Program-made: the position numbers and the translations under genes
Notes under the pieces: generated by a model
What the model was told of the DNA's origin: nothing
What the model saw: the letters and a program-made list of their open reading frames with translations, nothing else
The model's database searches: none
Shown here: piece after piece, positions 32,581 to 41,985 of the stretch
Layout of the letters: the number at the start of each line of letters is the position of its first letter
How positions within the stretch are numbered: position 1 is the stretch's first letter
Source of the DNA: Neolewinella antarctica
Lineage (GTDB): Bacteria; Bacteroidota; Bacteroidia; Chitinophagales; Saprospiraceae
Direction: 5' to 3'
Length of the DNA stretch: 64,000 nt
Assembly (NCBI RefSeq): GCF_011927835.1
Contig: NZ_JAATJH010000002.1
Location: forward strand, 248,001-312,000

Positions 32581-33537
32581 CTACCCCAACAAATCCATCA
32601 AAGCCTGGCTCAACTCCGGGTGCATAAACACAAACCCCGTCTCGGCCAACTTCTCCGAACTAACGTAAGCCGAATCCAGCACCGTGTGGCTCATCTCACC
32701 CATCGCCAACTTCAGCGCAAAGGCCGGGGCGGGGATCACCAGCGCCTTCTTACCCGCCGCCGGGGCTAGCATTTCGGCAAAAATCTTGTTCCGAACGGGC
32801 GTCGGCGCGACGCCGTTGTAAACGCCCGTGAGCTTATGCTCGATGGCGTGGGAGTAGGTCCGGATAATGTCTTGCAGGTGGATCCAGGAGTAATATTGCT
32901 GGCCACTGCCGAAGTAGGTACTCGTGCCGACCTTGAGGGGGAGCACCATTTTTTCCAACGCGCCGCCTTCGGGGTGGAGGACGATGCCCGTCCGGTTGAT
33001 GAACACCGGGACGCCCTGGTCGGCGACCATTTTGGTTGCCTCTTCCCACAGGATGCAACTCCGGCTGAGAAAGCCACTGCGGGGCGCGTCCAGTTCGGTC
33101 AGGACCTCGTCGGCGCGGTCGCCGTAGTAACCGACGGCGCTGGCGGAAAGGTAAAGCTTAGGTTTGCGTTCCATGGCGGCAATGCCGCGGGCCAGCAGGG
33201 CGGTCGTCTCGGTGCGGCTCTTGATGATGACGTCCTTGCGTTTGGTCGTCCAGCGCTTGTCGGCGATGCCGGCACCGGCGAGGTTAATGACGTAGTCGAC
33301 GTCGCGCAGGGCGGCGGGGTCCAGCTCACCCGTTTCGGTGTCCCACTTAAAGGTCAGGTAGCGGCCGCCGGGTTGGGGGCTACGGCTGAGGATGCGGACC
33401 TGGTAACCGATGTTGGTCAGGTGGCGCGAGAGGTGAGAACCGATGAAGCCACTGCCGCCGCCGATGAGGACGGTGCCTTTGTGATTCGGGGCGGGGGGCG
33501 TTGGGGAAGGGGTGTTTTCTTGGATGATGGTTGCCAT
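32581..33537 (-). CDS. TIGR01777-family NAD(P)-binding epimerase (YfcH/SulA-like)
   Basis: A 318-residue extended short-chain dehydrogenase-like protein. The dinucleotide motif is VLIGGGSGFIGSHL (residues about 23-36), followed by YVINLAGAGIADKRW, SASAVGYYGD (Tyr of the active site) and a C-terminal DUF1731 region ending SSEKLAETGFVFMHPELSQAL. These match the TIGR01777/YfcH group, whose substrate is unknown. Residues 1-20 are a Pro-rich extension (TPSPTPPAPN) before the fold. It lies upstream of nothing on the same strand; the PorP/SprF gene follows within 64 bp in the same direction, so they might be co-transcribed in the order porP-epimerase. Confidence 0.9.
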   Translation of the reverse strand: MATIIQENTPSPTPPAPNHKGTVLIGGGSGFIGSHLSRHLTNIGYQVRILSRSPQPGGRYLTFKWDTETGELDPAALRDVDYVINLAGAGIADKRWTTKRKDVIIKSRTETTALLARGIAAMERKPKLYLSASAVGYYGDRADEVLTELDAPRSGFLSRSCILWEEATKMVADQGVPVFINRTGIVLHPEGGALEKMVLPLKVGTSTYFGSGQQYYSWIHLQDIIRTYSHAIEHKLTGVYNGVAPTPVRNKIFAEMLAPAAGKKALVIPAPAFALKLAMGEMSHTVLDSAYVSSEKLAETGFVFMHPELSQALMDLLG

Positions 33538-33601
33538 AGTAGGGTTAACCGTTTGGCGGGGCGTTTGTGTTCGCGGGGCCGCTGCCTAAGGTCGACTGCC
33601 T

Positions 33602-34615
33602 TTACTGAAACATTCGGAAACACTCACTGTAGCGCCGGCGGAACCGATTTTTTTTCAGCCGGTCACTGTCCGCAAAATCAATCATCACGCTAACTTCGAA
33701 CGTAGCGCCGAGCCCGCCGGGTACGTTGCGGAGGTCGGACACCACGGCATCGTAGCTAAAACCCACTCTCAAAATATCCTGTCGGAAGCTTACCGCGGTG
33801 ATGAAACCGTCCGCATTCTCAAAAGCGTGGCGGTACCAACCACCGATGGCCAGGGGGCCGTAACCAAAATAAGACCCCAGGGTGAGTTGCCGCAGCTTCG
33901 CCTGGCCGACGTACAGGATATTCGGGGTTACGTAAGCCGGCCGCTTGCGCGTACTGATGCTCTTCAGGTCGATTTGTGAACCCGCCGTAAGCGTGAGCCG
34001 CTGGGGCCGGCCGGAGTAAAGCTGGTTGTTGAGCTCGAAAAGATTCTCGTCCGGCCGGTTGATGTGCTCAAAGCTGACACCGCCGTAGTGGGAGCCACCG
34101 TAGACGACAACGCCCGCGCCAAAATCAGCGGAAGTATTGCTGGCGGCCTCCAGGATTTCCCGGCTGGTACCTTCCGCGGAGCCGGTGACGGGGTCGAGGA
34201 TGTCACCAAAAGTGAGGCGACTGAAGTCGAGGGAAGTGTTGAGAATACCGGCCGCCAGACCAAGGCGTGCGTGTAGGGTGGGGGTGAACTGAACGTCGTA
34301 ACTGTAGACCAGCGCGGCTTCCGTGTTCCGGTAGGCACCCTCGAGCTGGCGGTCGCTCATAAACCGGACCCCGAAACTGGAAGGCGTCTTCGCAACCGGC
34401 TGCTCGTAACTGGCCGCCATGGTGACGAAGGCACTCGGGTAGCTCGTGTGTTGGGTGCGGTAGTTGACAGTTAGGCGTGGCGCGGCGCCGATGCCGGCCA
34501 GGGCGGGGTTGAGCCGCAGCGGGGCGGCGTAGAACTGGCTAAATACCGGGTCCTGGGCGCTCAGCGGGAGGGCCGTCAGGAACAACAGTAATAAGGGCAT
34601 AAACTTTTTTGGCAT
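33602..34615 (-). CDS. PorP/SprF-family type IX secretion membrane protein
   Basis: A 337-residue outer-membrane barrel with signal peptide (LLLLFLTALPLSAQ) and the PorP/SprF family start DPVFSQFYAAPLRLNPALAG (opening of the barrel), then TVNYRTQHTSYPSAFVTMAASYEQPV. In type IX systems PorP/SprF proteins act with PorK/L/M/N or with gliding adhesins and often pair with a large CTD-bearing adhesin; no such partner is adjacent here. It is divergent from porU, consistent with a type IX role. The C-terminus has an unusual basic, aromatic tail (LKKNRFRRRYSECFRMFQ) beyond the last strand (FEVSVMIDFAD). Confidence 0.9.
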   Translation of the reverse strand: MPKKFMPLLLLFLTALPLSAQDPVFSQFYAAPLRLNPALAGIGAAPRLTVNYRTQHTSYPSAFVTMAASYEQPVAKTPSSFGVRFMSDRQLEGAYRNTEAALVYSYDVQFTPTLHARLGLAAGILNTSLDFSRLTFGDILDPVTGSAEGTSREILEAASNTSADFGAGVVVYGGSHYGGVSFEHINRPDENLFELNNQLYSGRPQRLTLTAGSQIDLKSISTRKRPAYVTPNILYVGQAKLRQLTLGSYFGYGPLAIGGWYRHAFENADGFITAVSFRQDILRVGFSYDAVVSDLRNVPGGLGATFEVSVMIDFADSDRLKKNRFRRRYSECFRMFQ

Positions 34616-34976
34616 CTGTTTAGGGCTGAAATCCGTACCTTAGTAACTCACCCGGCGTGAACGAATTGTGCCACAAAACACAAAGACACGGCAAGTCGTA
34701 ACGAACGCTAGCACGGTGGCTCACGAATAATAAAAAAAGTAGCTTTGTGGTCAAGCAATCGTGCGGCCGAAGAATCTGCGTACGACAACTGGGTGATCAT
34801 TTGTACTCCGCACGCTTATCTCCAAAGCTAGCAAAATTTACGTCGCGCAAAGGTTAAATGCGGCCCCGGCGGTCCGCCCCGCGACACCCCGCCGCGTTGC
34901 CCGCACATTATGTGTCCGGGCGGACAACGTTACTTCCTGGCACCGGTATCTTATTTTTGTGCTTTCCCTCCTGCCT
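34616..34976. other. Divergent intergenic region porP-like / porU
   Basis: No gene is supported. It contains two TAnnTTTG-type elements on the plus strand, TAGCTTTG (34740-34747) and TATTTTTG (34952-34959), the second well placed for porU. Confidence 0.5.
34952..34959 (+). promoter_or_regulatory. Bacteroidota-type -7 element of porU
   Basis: TATTTTTG, ending 17 nt before the porU ATG. A short leader with no Shine-Dalgarno sequence is expected. Confidence 0.6.
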
Positions 34977-37900
34977 ATGCGATCCCTATTTACCCTCCTT
35001 TTCTTTCTTTTCATCGTACCCCTCGGTGCGCAAATCCGCGTACAAGTCACCTTCGAGTGGGCGCCGGAACCGCGCATCGTCAGCTGGGAGGAAGCCCGCC
35101 AGTTGCAGTATGGCTTCCGCACGGTAGCGCGGGGGGGCGCGGACGCGGGTGCCATGGAATGGGACGTAGCGCCAAGTTTCCTGGCCACCTTCCCCGCGCA
35201 ACCCGGAAGGAGCTACGGGGTAGAAATTCTCAACGCATCTTTCGAACCCATGGCGGCGGGTAACCAGGGGCGGGAAGATTTCCCTACCGAACTCGTTTTC
35301 ACCACCAGCGCCAGCCGCCAGCCGGAGGGTTACCTCGGTAAGGTAGCCGGCCCGGCCATCATCAACACGCCCACCGGGCTCCAACGGCTCACGGCGCTCG
35401 ACCTGATCATTACGGCATCCGGCGGAAACGCCCAAAACCGCATGACCTTCGCCACCAACTCCGTCCTGCGCCAGGGGAATTGGTACCGGATCGAAGTCGA
35501 ACGCGAAGGGGTTCATAAGATCGATCGCGCCTTCCTCACCGACGAGCTCGGTATCAATCTCGACGGCATCAACCCCCGCAACATCGCCCTTTTTGGCCAG
35601 TCCGTTTCCGGGAAACTCCCCGAGATCACCAACAACACCCCGCCGGACGACCTCACCGAAATGGCCATCACCATCGAGGGGGAGGCTGACGGTTCTTTCG
35701 ACGGCAACGACTTTATTCTGTTCCACGCCCTCGGCCCGGACAGCCGCACCTACGATGCCGACCAGGACCGGTTCGGTTACGAAAAAAACATTTATACGAA
35801 TACCAACGCCTACTTTCTGCGGGTCGGTGGGGCCGTTGGCCGCCGCGTAAGTGACTTGCCCATTGGTGTTACCACCGCAGACGGCGTGCCCACCACCACG
35901 TACGACGCGCTCTACCACTTTGAAGAAGATAAATTCAACGTCCTGCACGAGCTCGGCGGCAACGCCCACGGCTCCGGCCAGACCTGGTACGGCGATTTTT
36001 TTCGGGTGGCGCGCGAGAAGAACTACCCAAATCTCTTTCGGATACCCGGTCTGGTAACCGAGGAGCCGGCCCGCCTGCGCGCCGTCATGGGGTTGCGGAG
36101 TGACGTGAGCAGCCGCTTTGAGCTGACGGTGGGTGACCAACGAGCTCAGAGTTCCGCCGCGCAACGCGTCAACATCGGCCGCCAGGAACAGCAGAACGCC
36201 GTGTACGAGGCAACAATCAACGCCGGTATTAACCTGACCGATCCGAATTTCTCCGTCCGGCTCAACTACCCGACGCCCGCCGGTGCGGGCACCAGCGAGG
36301 GCTGGCTCGACTACATCGACTTACGCGTCCGCCGCCGCCTTCAGTTTGGTAATCTGGCGCAGTTTAGCTTCCGGGATGCGCTTAACCGAACTGCCTCCAC
36401 GGTCTTTTACACCTTCAGCGACTTTCCCGCGGATGGCCGCGTCTGGCGGGTTGATGGGGCGGACATCCGCTCCGCTCCCGTTAGCGACAATCAATTTGGC
36501 GCCGTTGCCGGTGGGCGGTTATTCGAGTTCATCGCCTTTCGAACCGGCGCTAATTTGCCCGGCCCGGTAGGGGGTGAAAAGGTCGATAATCAGAACCTTC
36601 ACGCGACTAATTCCGCCGAGCTAATCATCGTCACTCACCCGGAATTTCTCGTCCAGGCAACCGAACTGGCCGAGCACCGGCGGCAGCACAACGGGCTACG
36701 GGTATCGTTGGTGACGACCGAGCAGATCTACAATGAGTTCAGCAGCGGCCGCGATGACGTGGCGGCCATTCGGAACTACGCGCGGATGGTTTACGAGCGC
36801 GACCCGGAACTGCGCTACCTATTGCTCTTTGGTGACGGTAGTTTCGACCACCGAAACATCCTCGAACTCGGGACGACCTTTATCCCCACCTTCCAGCACG
36901 ACGGGCGGCCCACGGAGGTAAACAGCTTTCCGGCCGATGACTTCTACGGCATTATGGGGGCCGCCTCCCGCGCCCAGCCGCTGGAGCCGGATTTGAACGT
37001 GGCCGTGGGCCGCCTGCCCGTAAAGACGGGCGACGAAGCCGTCGCGATCGTGAAAAAACTGATTCGTTACGATACCGACCCCAGTACCCTCGGGGATTGG
37101 CGCACCCGCATGGCGTTCGTGGGGGACGACGAAGACCGGGGGCAGCACACCGAGGACGTCAACCGGGTCGCTAACTCGGTTGCGGCCCGTAAACCCGATC
37201 TTAATTTCGACAAGCTATACTTCGATCTGTTCCCCCAGCAGAGTATTTCGGCCGGCGACCGCTACCCTGACATCACGGAAGGTCTCGACCGGGCGGTCTT
37301 TCGGGGAGCCCTGGCCGTGACTTACCTGGGCCACGGTGGCCCGCGTGGTTGGGCGCAGGAAAGGGTACTGACCATTCCGCAGATTCGCAACTGGCAGCGT
37401 CCGGAGAATTCCTCGAACCCCATCCAGCCGCCCGTCTTCATCACCGCAACTTGTACTTTCTCAAACTACGACGATGCTTCCTTCGTCTCCGCCGGCGAGG
37501 AAGCTTTGCTCACCCCGAACGGCGGGGCGTCGGCGTTACTGACGACGACCCGCCCGGTATTTGCTACCCAGAACTATGCGCTGACGAATAACACCGTACT
37601 GGCCATGTTGGAACGCGACGATGGGAAGTGGCGTAGCCTCGGCGACATTATTCGAATCGCCAAGAACGAAATTACCCGCCCTTCCACTTCGAATAGCCTC
37701 AGTTCCAACACCGAGAACGCCCGTAAATTTACCCTACTGGGCGACCCCGCGATGACGATTGCCTTCCCGGAGCACGCCGTCCGGACGACGATGATTGACG
37801 ACCAGTTAATTAGCGACGAGCGCACCGACACCGTTCGTGCGCTACAGCAGATGAAGATTAGCGGCGAAGTCACCGACCTGGCCGGTAACCTCCTCGAAAA

Positions 37901-38873
37901 CTTTAACGGACAAGTCTTTCCTACGATCTACGACAAACCCGTAACGGTGACCACCCTGGCGCAGGATGACGGGTCGCCGCCACTCGACATCCAGGTACAA
38001 CGCAACATCGTTTTTCGGGGCCGGGCAACGGTGACGAACGGTAAGTTTTCCTTCGAATTCGTCGTCCCCCGCGACATCAACTACTCTTTCGGCGCGGGCA
38101 AGATCAGCTACTACGCGGCGGATAAATCTCAGTTTACCGACGCCGCTGGTTTTTACGATAAGCTCGTCATCGGGGGCACCTCCGAGGGCAACGTCGGTAA
38201 CGACGAGGGGCCGACCGTCGAAGTCTTTCTCGATACGGAAGACTTCATGACCGGCGGCACGGTCGACGAAGACCCCGTGTTGTTGGTAAATTTGACGGAC
38301 GACCTCGGTATCAACGTGACGGGCAACAGTATTGGGCACGATTTGGAGGCCGTCCTTGACGAGGACACGCGGAACGCCATCGTCCTCAATGATTACTACG
38401 AAGCGGATGCGGACGACTTCCGGAGCGGCAAAGTACAGTACCCACTCTTCGACCTGGAGCCCGGCCTGCACACCGTCACGGTGCGGGCGTGGGACGTGGC
38501 CAATAATAGCGCCATCGGTAAGACGGAGTTCATCGTCGCCGCCGATGGTGAGGACGCGATTACCCGCATCCTTAACTACCCCAATCCGTTTACCGACCGG
38601 ACGTGTTTCCAGTTCGACCATACGCTGGTCGGCCAGGAAGTCGAAGCCATCATTCAGATCTACACCGTGACGGGTAAACTCGTCAAAACGCTCGAAGACG
38701 CTTTTCCCTTCAGCGACGGCACCATTCGCCGCGATGATTGCGTGGAGTGGGACGGCCTGGACGACTACGGCGACCAGTTAGCACGGGGCGTTTACCTGTA
38801 TCAGGTACGCCTGCGTGGTGACGGAATCAACGTCGTGGACGGAGAACTGGAAAAGCTGGTGATCCTTAAATAA
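34977..38873 (+). CDS. porU: Type IX secretion system sortase PorU (gingipain-like C25 peptidase)
   Basis: Cell-surface sortase of the type IX system, 1298 residues, of the expected length. In known systems PorU removes the C-terminal signal of secreted proteins and attaches them to the cell surface. A signal peptide (LFTLLFFLFIVPLGAQ) precedes a long N-terminal region with beta strands. The caspase-like C25 domain has catalytic His786 (YLGHGGPRGW) and Cys826 (TATCTFSNYDD). The C-terminus is a type A type IX sorting domain (ILNYPNPFTDRTCFQF ... IYTVTGKLVKTLE ... LARGVYLYQVRLRG). The ATG at 34977 is chosen at the signal peptide, not the GTG at 34959 that overlaps the promoter. A DSR copy encodes GGADAGA in the N-terminal region near residue 55, before the catalytic domain. 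Partner porV is not in the window. Confidence 0.95.
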   Translation: MRSLFTLLFFLFIVPLGAQIRVQVTFEWAPEPRIVSWEEARQLQYGFRTVARGGADAGAMEWDVAPSFLATFPAQPGRSYGVEILNASFEPMAAGNQGREDFPTELVFTTSASRQPEGYLGKVAGPAIINTPTGLQRLTALDLIITASGGNAQNRMTFATNSVLRQGNWYRIEVEREGVHKIDRAFLTDELGINLDGINPRNIALFGQSVSGKLPEITNNTPPDDLTEMAITIEGEADGSFDGNDFILFHALGPDSRTYDADQDRFGYEKNIYTNTNAYFLRVGGAVGRRVSDLPIGVTTADGVPTTTYDALYHFEEDKFNVLHELGGNAHGSGQTWYGDFFRVAREKNYPNLFRIPGLVTEEPARLRAVMGLRSDVSSRFELTVGDQRAQSSAAQRVNIGRQEQQNAVYEATINAGINLTDPNFSVRLNYPTPAGAGTSEGWLDYIDLRVRRRLQFGNLAQFSFRDALNRTASTVFYTFSDFPADGRVWRVDGADIRSAPVSDNQFGAVAGGRLFEFIAFRTGANLPGPVGGEKVDNQNLHATNSAELIIVTHPEFLVQATELAEHRRQHNGLRVSLVTTEQIYNEFSSGRDDVAAIRNYARMVYERDPELRYLLLFGDGSFDHRNILELGTTFIPTFQHDGRPTEVNSFPADDFYGIMGAASRAQPLEPDLNVAVGRLPVKTGDEAVAIVKKLIRYDTDPSTLGDWRTRMAFVGDDEDRGQHTEDVNRVANSVAARKPDLNFDKLYFDLFPQQSISAGDRYPDITEGLDRAVFRGALAVTYLGHGGPRGWAQERVLTIPQIRNWQRPENSSNPIQPPVFITATCTFSNYDDASFVSAGEEALLTPNGGASALLTTTRPVFATQNYALTNNTVLAMLERDDGKWRSLGDIIRIAKNEITRPSTSNSLSSNTENARKFTLLGDPAMTIAFPEHAVRTTMIDDQLISDERTDTVRALQQMKISGEVTDLAGNLLENFNGQVFPTIYDKPVTVTTLAQDDGSPPLDIQVQRNIVFRGRATVTNGKFSFEFVVPRDINYSFGAGKISYYAADKSQFTDAAGFYDKLVIGGTSEGNVGNDEGPTVEVFLDTEDFMTGGTVDEDPVLLVNLTDDLGINVTGNSIGHDLEAVLDEDTRNAIVLNDYYEADADDFRSGKVQYPLFDLEPGLHTVTVRAWDVANNSAIGKTEFIVAADGEDAITRILNYPNPFTDRTCFQFDHTLVGQEVEAIIQIYTVTGKLVKTLEDAFPFSDGTIRRDDCVEWDGLDDYGDQLARGVYLYQVRLRGDGINVVDGELEKLVILK
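35137..35152 (+). repeat. Dispersed short repeat (DSR), copy 8, inside porU
   Basis: GCGCGGACGCGGGTGC, an exact consensus copy. In frame it encodes GADAGA near residue 55, the same peptide encoded by the copies in cusA and cusB. Confidence 0.72.
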
Positions 38874-38960
38874 AGCCGCCCGCGTTGGACAGTGCGCGCC
38901 GGGTCAAACCACGGCCACCAGTTTTCAGAAAAAAATGAAACTTTAAGTCCCGGGAGCAAT

Positions 38961-38968
38961 TATCTTTG
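38961..38968 (+). promoter_or_regulatory. Bacteroidota-type -7 element of polyprenyl synthase gene
   Basis: TATCTTTG, ending 22 nt before the ATG at 38991. Confidence 0.6.
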
Positions 38969-38990
38969 CGAACCACCCGAAAAACCCTGC

Positions 38991-39965
38991 ATGCCCCGGA
39001 GCCTGGATGACATAAAAGCGCCCATCGCCCGCGAGTTGCAAGCCTTCGAGAAACGCTTTCGGGATACCCTGCGCTCGCCGGTCGCGTTGATGGATCGCAT
39101 CACCTACTACATCGTTAAGCGGAAGGGCAAGCAAATGCGGCCCATGTTCGTGTTTTTTGCCGCCAAAGCTTGTGGCGAGATCAACGATAATTCTTACGTC
39201 GCCGCCTCCCTCATCGAAATTCTCCACACAGCCAGCCTGGTGCACGACGACGTGGTGGACGAATCCTACGAGCGGCGGGGTTTCTTCAGCATCAATGCCC
39301 TGTGGAAGAATAAGATTGCCGTGCTGGTGGGGGACTATTTTCTCTCGAAGGGATTACTGATCGCCCTGAAGCACAAGCAGTACCGCATTCTGGAAATAAC
39401 GTCGAATGCGGTGCAGGCGCTGAGCGAAGGAGAGCTCCTACAGATCGAAAAAGCCCGTCGGCTCGACATTGACGAAGCGATCTACTTTGACGTCATTCGT
39501 CAAAAAACGGCCAGCCTGATCGCGGCGGCCTGTGAGGCCGGTGCCGCCAGCACGACGCAGGACGAACCGACGCTGCAATTGATGCATGACTTCGGGGAAA
39601 AAATCGGGATTGCTTTCCAGATTCGGGACGATCTTTTCGATTTCGGCACGGATAAAGTCGGTAAGCCGCTCGGCATCGACATCAAGGAAAAGAAGATGAC
39701 CCTGCCGCTGATCCACGCCCTCAATCAGGCTTCGGGTAGTGACCGGCGCCGCATTATCCGCACCATCAAAAAGTATTCCGATAAACCCGAAAAGGTGGCC
39801 GAAGTGATCAAATTCGTCCACGCGGGTGAGGGCATCCCCTACGCCGAAGCGGCCATGCACCGCTACCGGGACGAAGCTTTTGAATTGCTTCACCAACTCC
39901 CACACTCCGCGGCGCGGGACGGGCTGGAAGAGTTGGTTAATTACGTGGTGGACCGGAAATATTAG
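38991..39965 (+). CDS. Polyprenyl diphosphate synthase (IspA/IspB-type trans-prenyltransferase)
   Basis: All-helical trans-prenyltransferase, 324 residues. It extends allylic diphosphates with isopentenyl diphosphate to make a polyprenyl chain, probably for menaquinone. The first aspartate-rich motif is HDDVVDES (Asp86, Asp87, Asp90) and the second is RDDLFDF (Asp213, Asp214, Asp217); GKQMRPMFVFFAAKACG precedes them. Both motifs are intact. The ATG at 38991 is preferred over upstream open frame because it follows a TATCTTTG promoter element and begins the family N-terminus (SLDDIKAPIARELQAFEKRF). Chain length cannot be predicted with certainty. It is separated by 117 bp from porU. Confidence 0.92.
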   Translation: MPRSLDDIKAPIARELQAFEKRFRDTLRSPVALMDRITYYIVKRKGKQMRPMFVFFAAKACGEINDNSYVAASLIEILHTASLVHDDVVDESYERRGFFSINALWKNKIAVLVGDYFLSKGLLIALKHKQYRILEITSNAVQALSEGELLQIEKARRLDIDEAIYFDVIRQKTASLIAAACEAGAASTTQDEPTLQLMHDFGEKIGIAFQIRDDLFDFGTDKVGKPLGIDIKEKKMTLPLIHALNQASGSDRRRIIRTIKKYSDKPEKVAEVIKFVHAGEGIPYAEAAMHRYRDEAFELLHQLPHSAARDGLEELVNYVVDRKY

Positions 39966-40021
39966 GAACGGAAAATTACCGCCCGTTTGCTCCTCGTCTT
40001 TATCACGCTCGCTACTATTTT

Positions 40022-40888
40022 ATGCTCCAACCTACCGTATCCCTACTGACCATTGTGAAGGGCCGCCGGCAAAACCTCCACAACCTAGTGCGGGGGGTGG
40101 CGGCGCTGACGCGGGTGCCGGGTGAATTGGTGGTCGTTCATATGAACGAGCCAACCGACCCGGATTTACCCGACCCCGGTTGTCCGTTACGGGAAGTGAG
40201 CATAGTTAGTATCGGCAGCGATAAGCTACCCATCGCCCGCGCCCGTAATCACGCCGCGAAGATGGCTACGGGTGACATCCTGGTCTTTTTGGACGTGGAC
40301 TGCATCCCCGCTCCGGACTACCTAGCTAATTTGGTGCCCGCCGTACAGGCCACCCGTGGCCTCGTTATGGGGTCACCCCACTACCTCCCCGCCGGCAGCG
40401 CCCGGGCCGACTGGACGACCGCCGAACTAACGCGGTTAGCCATCCCGCACCCGCTTTTGCCCGAACCACCGCGGGGCGGCGTGCTTGCGGGGCAGCCATA
40501 CCAGTTGTTCTGGTCGCTTTGTTTCGGGCTGTACCGGGAAACGTTCGAACAAATCGGCGGCTTCGACGAAAGTTTCCACGGTTACGGAGGGGAGGATACG
40601 GACTTTGCCTTCGTGGCCAGGGCCGCCGGTATTCCTTTCTTCGTGGTGGATGCCCGCTGCTACCACCAGTACCATCCCACCTGTACGCCACCCTTCAATC
40701 ACCTCGAAAACATCGTCACCAACGCAAACGTATTTCGGGAAAAGTGGGGTTTGTGGGCGATGGAAAATTGGTTAACGGTCTTCGAGCAGCACGGATACGT
40801 GCGGTGGACGGAAGACGAGCTACGGGTACTCCGACTTCCCACGCAGGAGGTTATCGATGCGCACCAAAGTACCGATCCGTTCGCCTGA
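40022..40888 (+). CDS. GT2 glycosyltransferase with galactosyltransferase-like C-terminal motif
   Basis: A 288-residue GT2-type glycosyltransferase, cytosolic. The N-terminus VSLLTIVKGRRQNLHNLVRG leads to the metal-binding LVFLDVDCIPAPDYL and a C-terminal GGFDESFHGYGGEDTDFAFVARAAG block of the Glyco_transf_7C/galactosyltransferase-associated type. There are no membrane segments. It is convergent with the GT4 gene 16 bp downstream, and the neighbourhood (GT2, GT4, methyltransferase, GH57) suggests surface-glycan or storage-glycan work, although the product is unknown. A DSR copy (40103-40118) in the N-terminal quarter encodes ALTRVP. Confidence 0.85.
   Translation: MLQPTVSLLTIVKGRRQNLHNLVRGVAALTRVPGELVVVHMNEPTDPDLPDPGCPLREVSIVSIGSDKLPIARARNHAAKMATGDILVFLDVDCIPAPDYLANLVPAVQATRGLVMGSPHYLPAGSARADWTTAELTRLAIPHPLLPEPPRGGVLAGQPYQLFWSLCFGLYRETFEQIGGFDESFHGYGGEDTDFAFVARAAGIPFFVVDARCYHQYHPTCTPPFNHLENIVTNANVFREKWGLWAMENWLTVFEQHGYVRWTEDELRVLRLPTQEVIDAHQSTDPFA
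40103..40118 (+). repeat. Dispersed short repeat (DSR), copy 9, inside GT2 gene
   Basis: GCGCTGACGCGGGTGC, one difference from consensus. It encodes ALTRVP, a different reading frame from the copies in porU and cusA. Confidence 0.6.
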
Positions 40889-40903
40889 AGGGCCACGAGC
40901 GTT

Positions 40904-41926
40904 CTATACTTTGCCCCGGAGGATCTCCGCGTACAGCCGGAGGTACCCGTCTACCATCTTATCCACGGAAAAGTGCGCCGCGCGTGACGTACACGCGGAC
41001 CTTTGCTTGCTAGCGACTTCCCCCAGCACTCGCGCCAGCGCCCCCGTCTCTCCCTGCGGAACAATGGCCGAGCAGTCGGGCGTAAGAATCTCGGCGACGG
41101 CACCACTATCAAAAGCGGCGACCGGTGTCCCGCAGGCGAGCATCTCGACGCAGATGAGGCCGAAAGGTTCTTCCCAAATGGGGGTAACCACGCCGACGCT
41201 GGCCTGCGCCATCAGTACCGCCAACTCTAGCTGGGTGACGTGGCCGAGGTACCGAATGGACTCATCCAGCAGGGGCGCGATCTGCTCCTCAAAATAATCG
41301 TGATCCACAATCGGGCCGACTAGGTCGAGTGAAAAACCCGCCGCCCGTGCCGCCAGGGCTGCGTGGTGCGGCCCCTTCGTGGGGTGGATCCTGCCACACC
41401 AGATGGCGGACTTCGCAACTACCTCGTGCTCCGGCGAGAAACCCGCCAGGTTGATGCCGTTGTGAATAACGTGGCTTGAGTCGATGTACGGTGCCCACTT
41501 AGTGGCCACAAACTGGCTAATCGCGATGAAATGCTGGTTGCGGGACCGCCCCGCCAGCCTGGTGGCCCAGCGAATAAATTTGTACGGTGGCGTGTGGAGC
41601 GTCGTCACCACGGGGAAGGCGAACGAGCGGGCCAGCAGGACCGGCAAAAAGTAGAAACTGTTGTTGTGCAGCAAGTCGAACTGACCGCGTGCGATTAACC
41701 GGAGCGCGTGCCGGTAAGACCGGAAAACGGACCGGTTCGACGCTGGTTGCGCGATGGTTATGGGAACCAACGGGCAATCTTCGTCCGAGCCCGGGTGGGC
41801 GAAGAGGGTCACTGCGTGCCCCCGCGCTTGAAACCCCTTCACCAGGCTGTGGGTGTGCGCCTCGACGCCACCGGCGTAAGGTTCCGAAACCGGGTTGTTG
41901 AGGGGGGCTAAAATGGCAATCCTCAT
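40904..41926 (-). CDS. GT4-family glycosyltransferase
   Basis: A 340-residue retaining glycosyltransferase of the GT4/GT-B type. The start MRIAILAPLNNPVSEPYAGGVEAHTHSL is the donor/acceptor loop, ISQFVATKW and HNGINLAGF are typical central motifs, and PIWEEPFGLICVEMLACGTPVAAFDSGAVAEIL is the E-x7-E nucleotide-sugar motif. No membrane segments. It is encoded in the same direction as the methyltransferase upstream, with 59 bp between them, so the two may form an operon. Sugar donor and acceptor are unknown. Confidence 0.92.
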   Translation of the reverse strand: MRIAILAPLNNPVSEPYAGGVEAHTHSLVKGFQARGHAVTLFAHPGSDEDCPLVPITIAQPASNRSVFRSYRHALRLIARGQFDLLHNNSFYFLPVLLARSFAFPVVTTLHTPPYKFIRWATRLAGRSRNQHFIAISQFVATKWAPYIDSSHVIHNGINLAGFSPEHEVVAKSAIWCGRIHPTKGPHHAALAARAAGFSLDLVGPIVDHDYFEEQIAPLLDESIRYLGHVTQLELAVLMAQASVGVVTPIWEEPFGLICVEMLACGTPVAAFDSGAVAEILTPDCSAIVPQGETGALARVLGEVASKQRSACTSRAAHFSVDKMVDGYLRLYAEILRGKV

Positions 41927-41985
41927 GGCGCGAGGTAGCGGTAAGGAGCGAAAGACTTACGGGGTTGCAAGCAATCGTACGCTGC

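Noticed and set aside
34986-36164. Long open frame (about 390 codons) on the minus strand over porU
   Set aside because: It is antisense to the N-terminal part of porU, has no family features, and such mirror frames are common in GC-rich genes.
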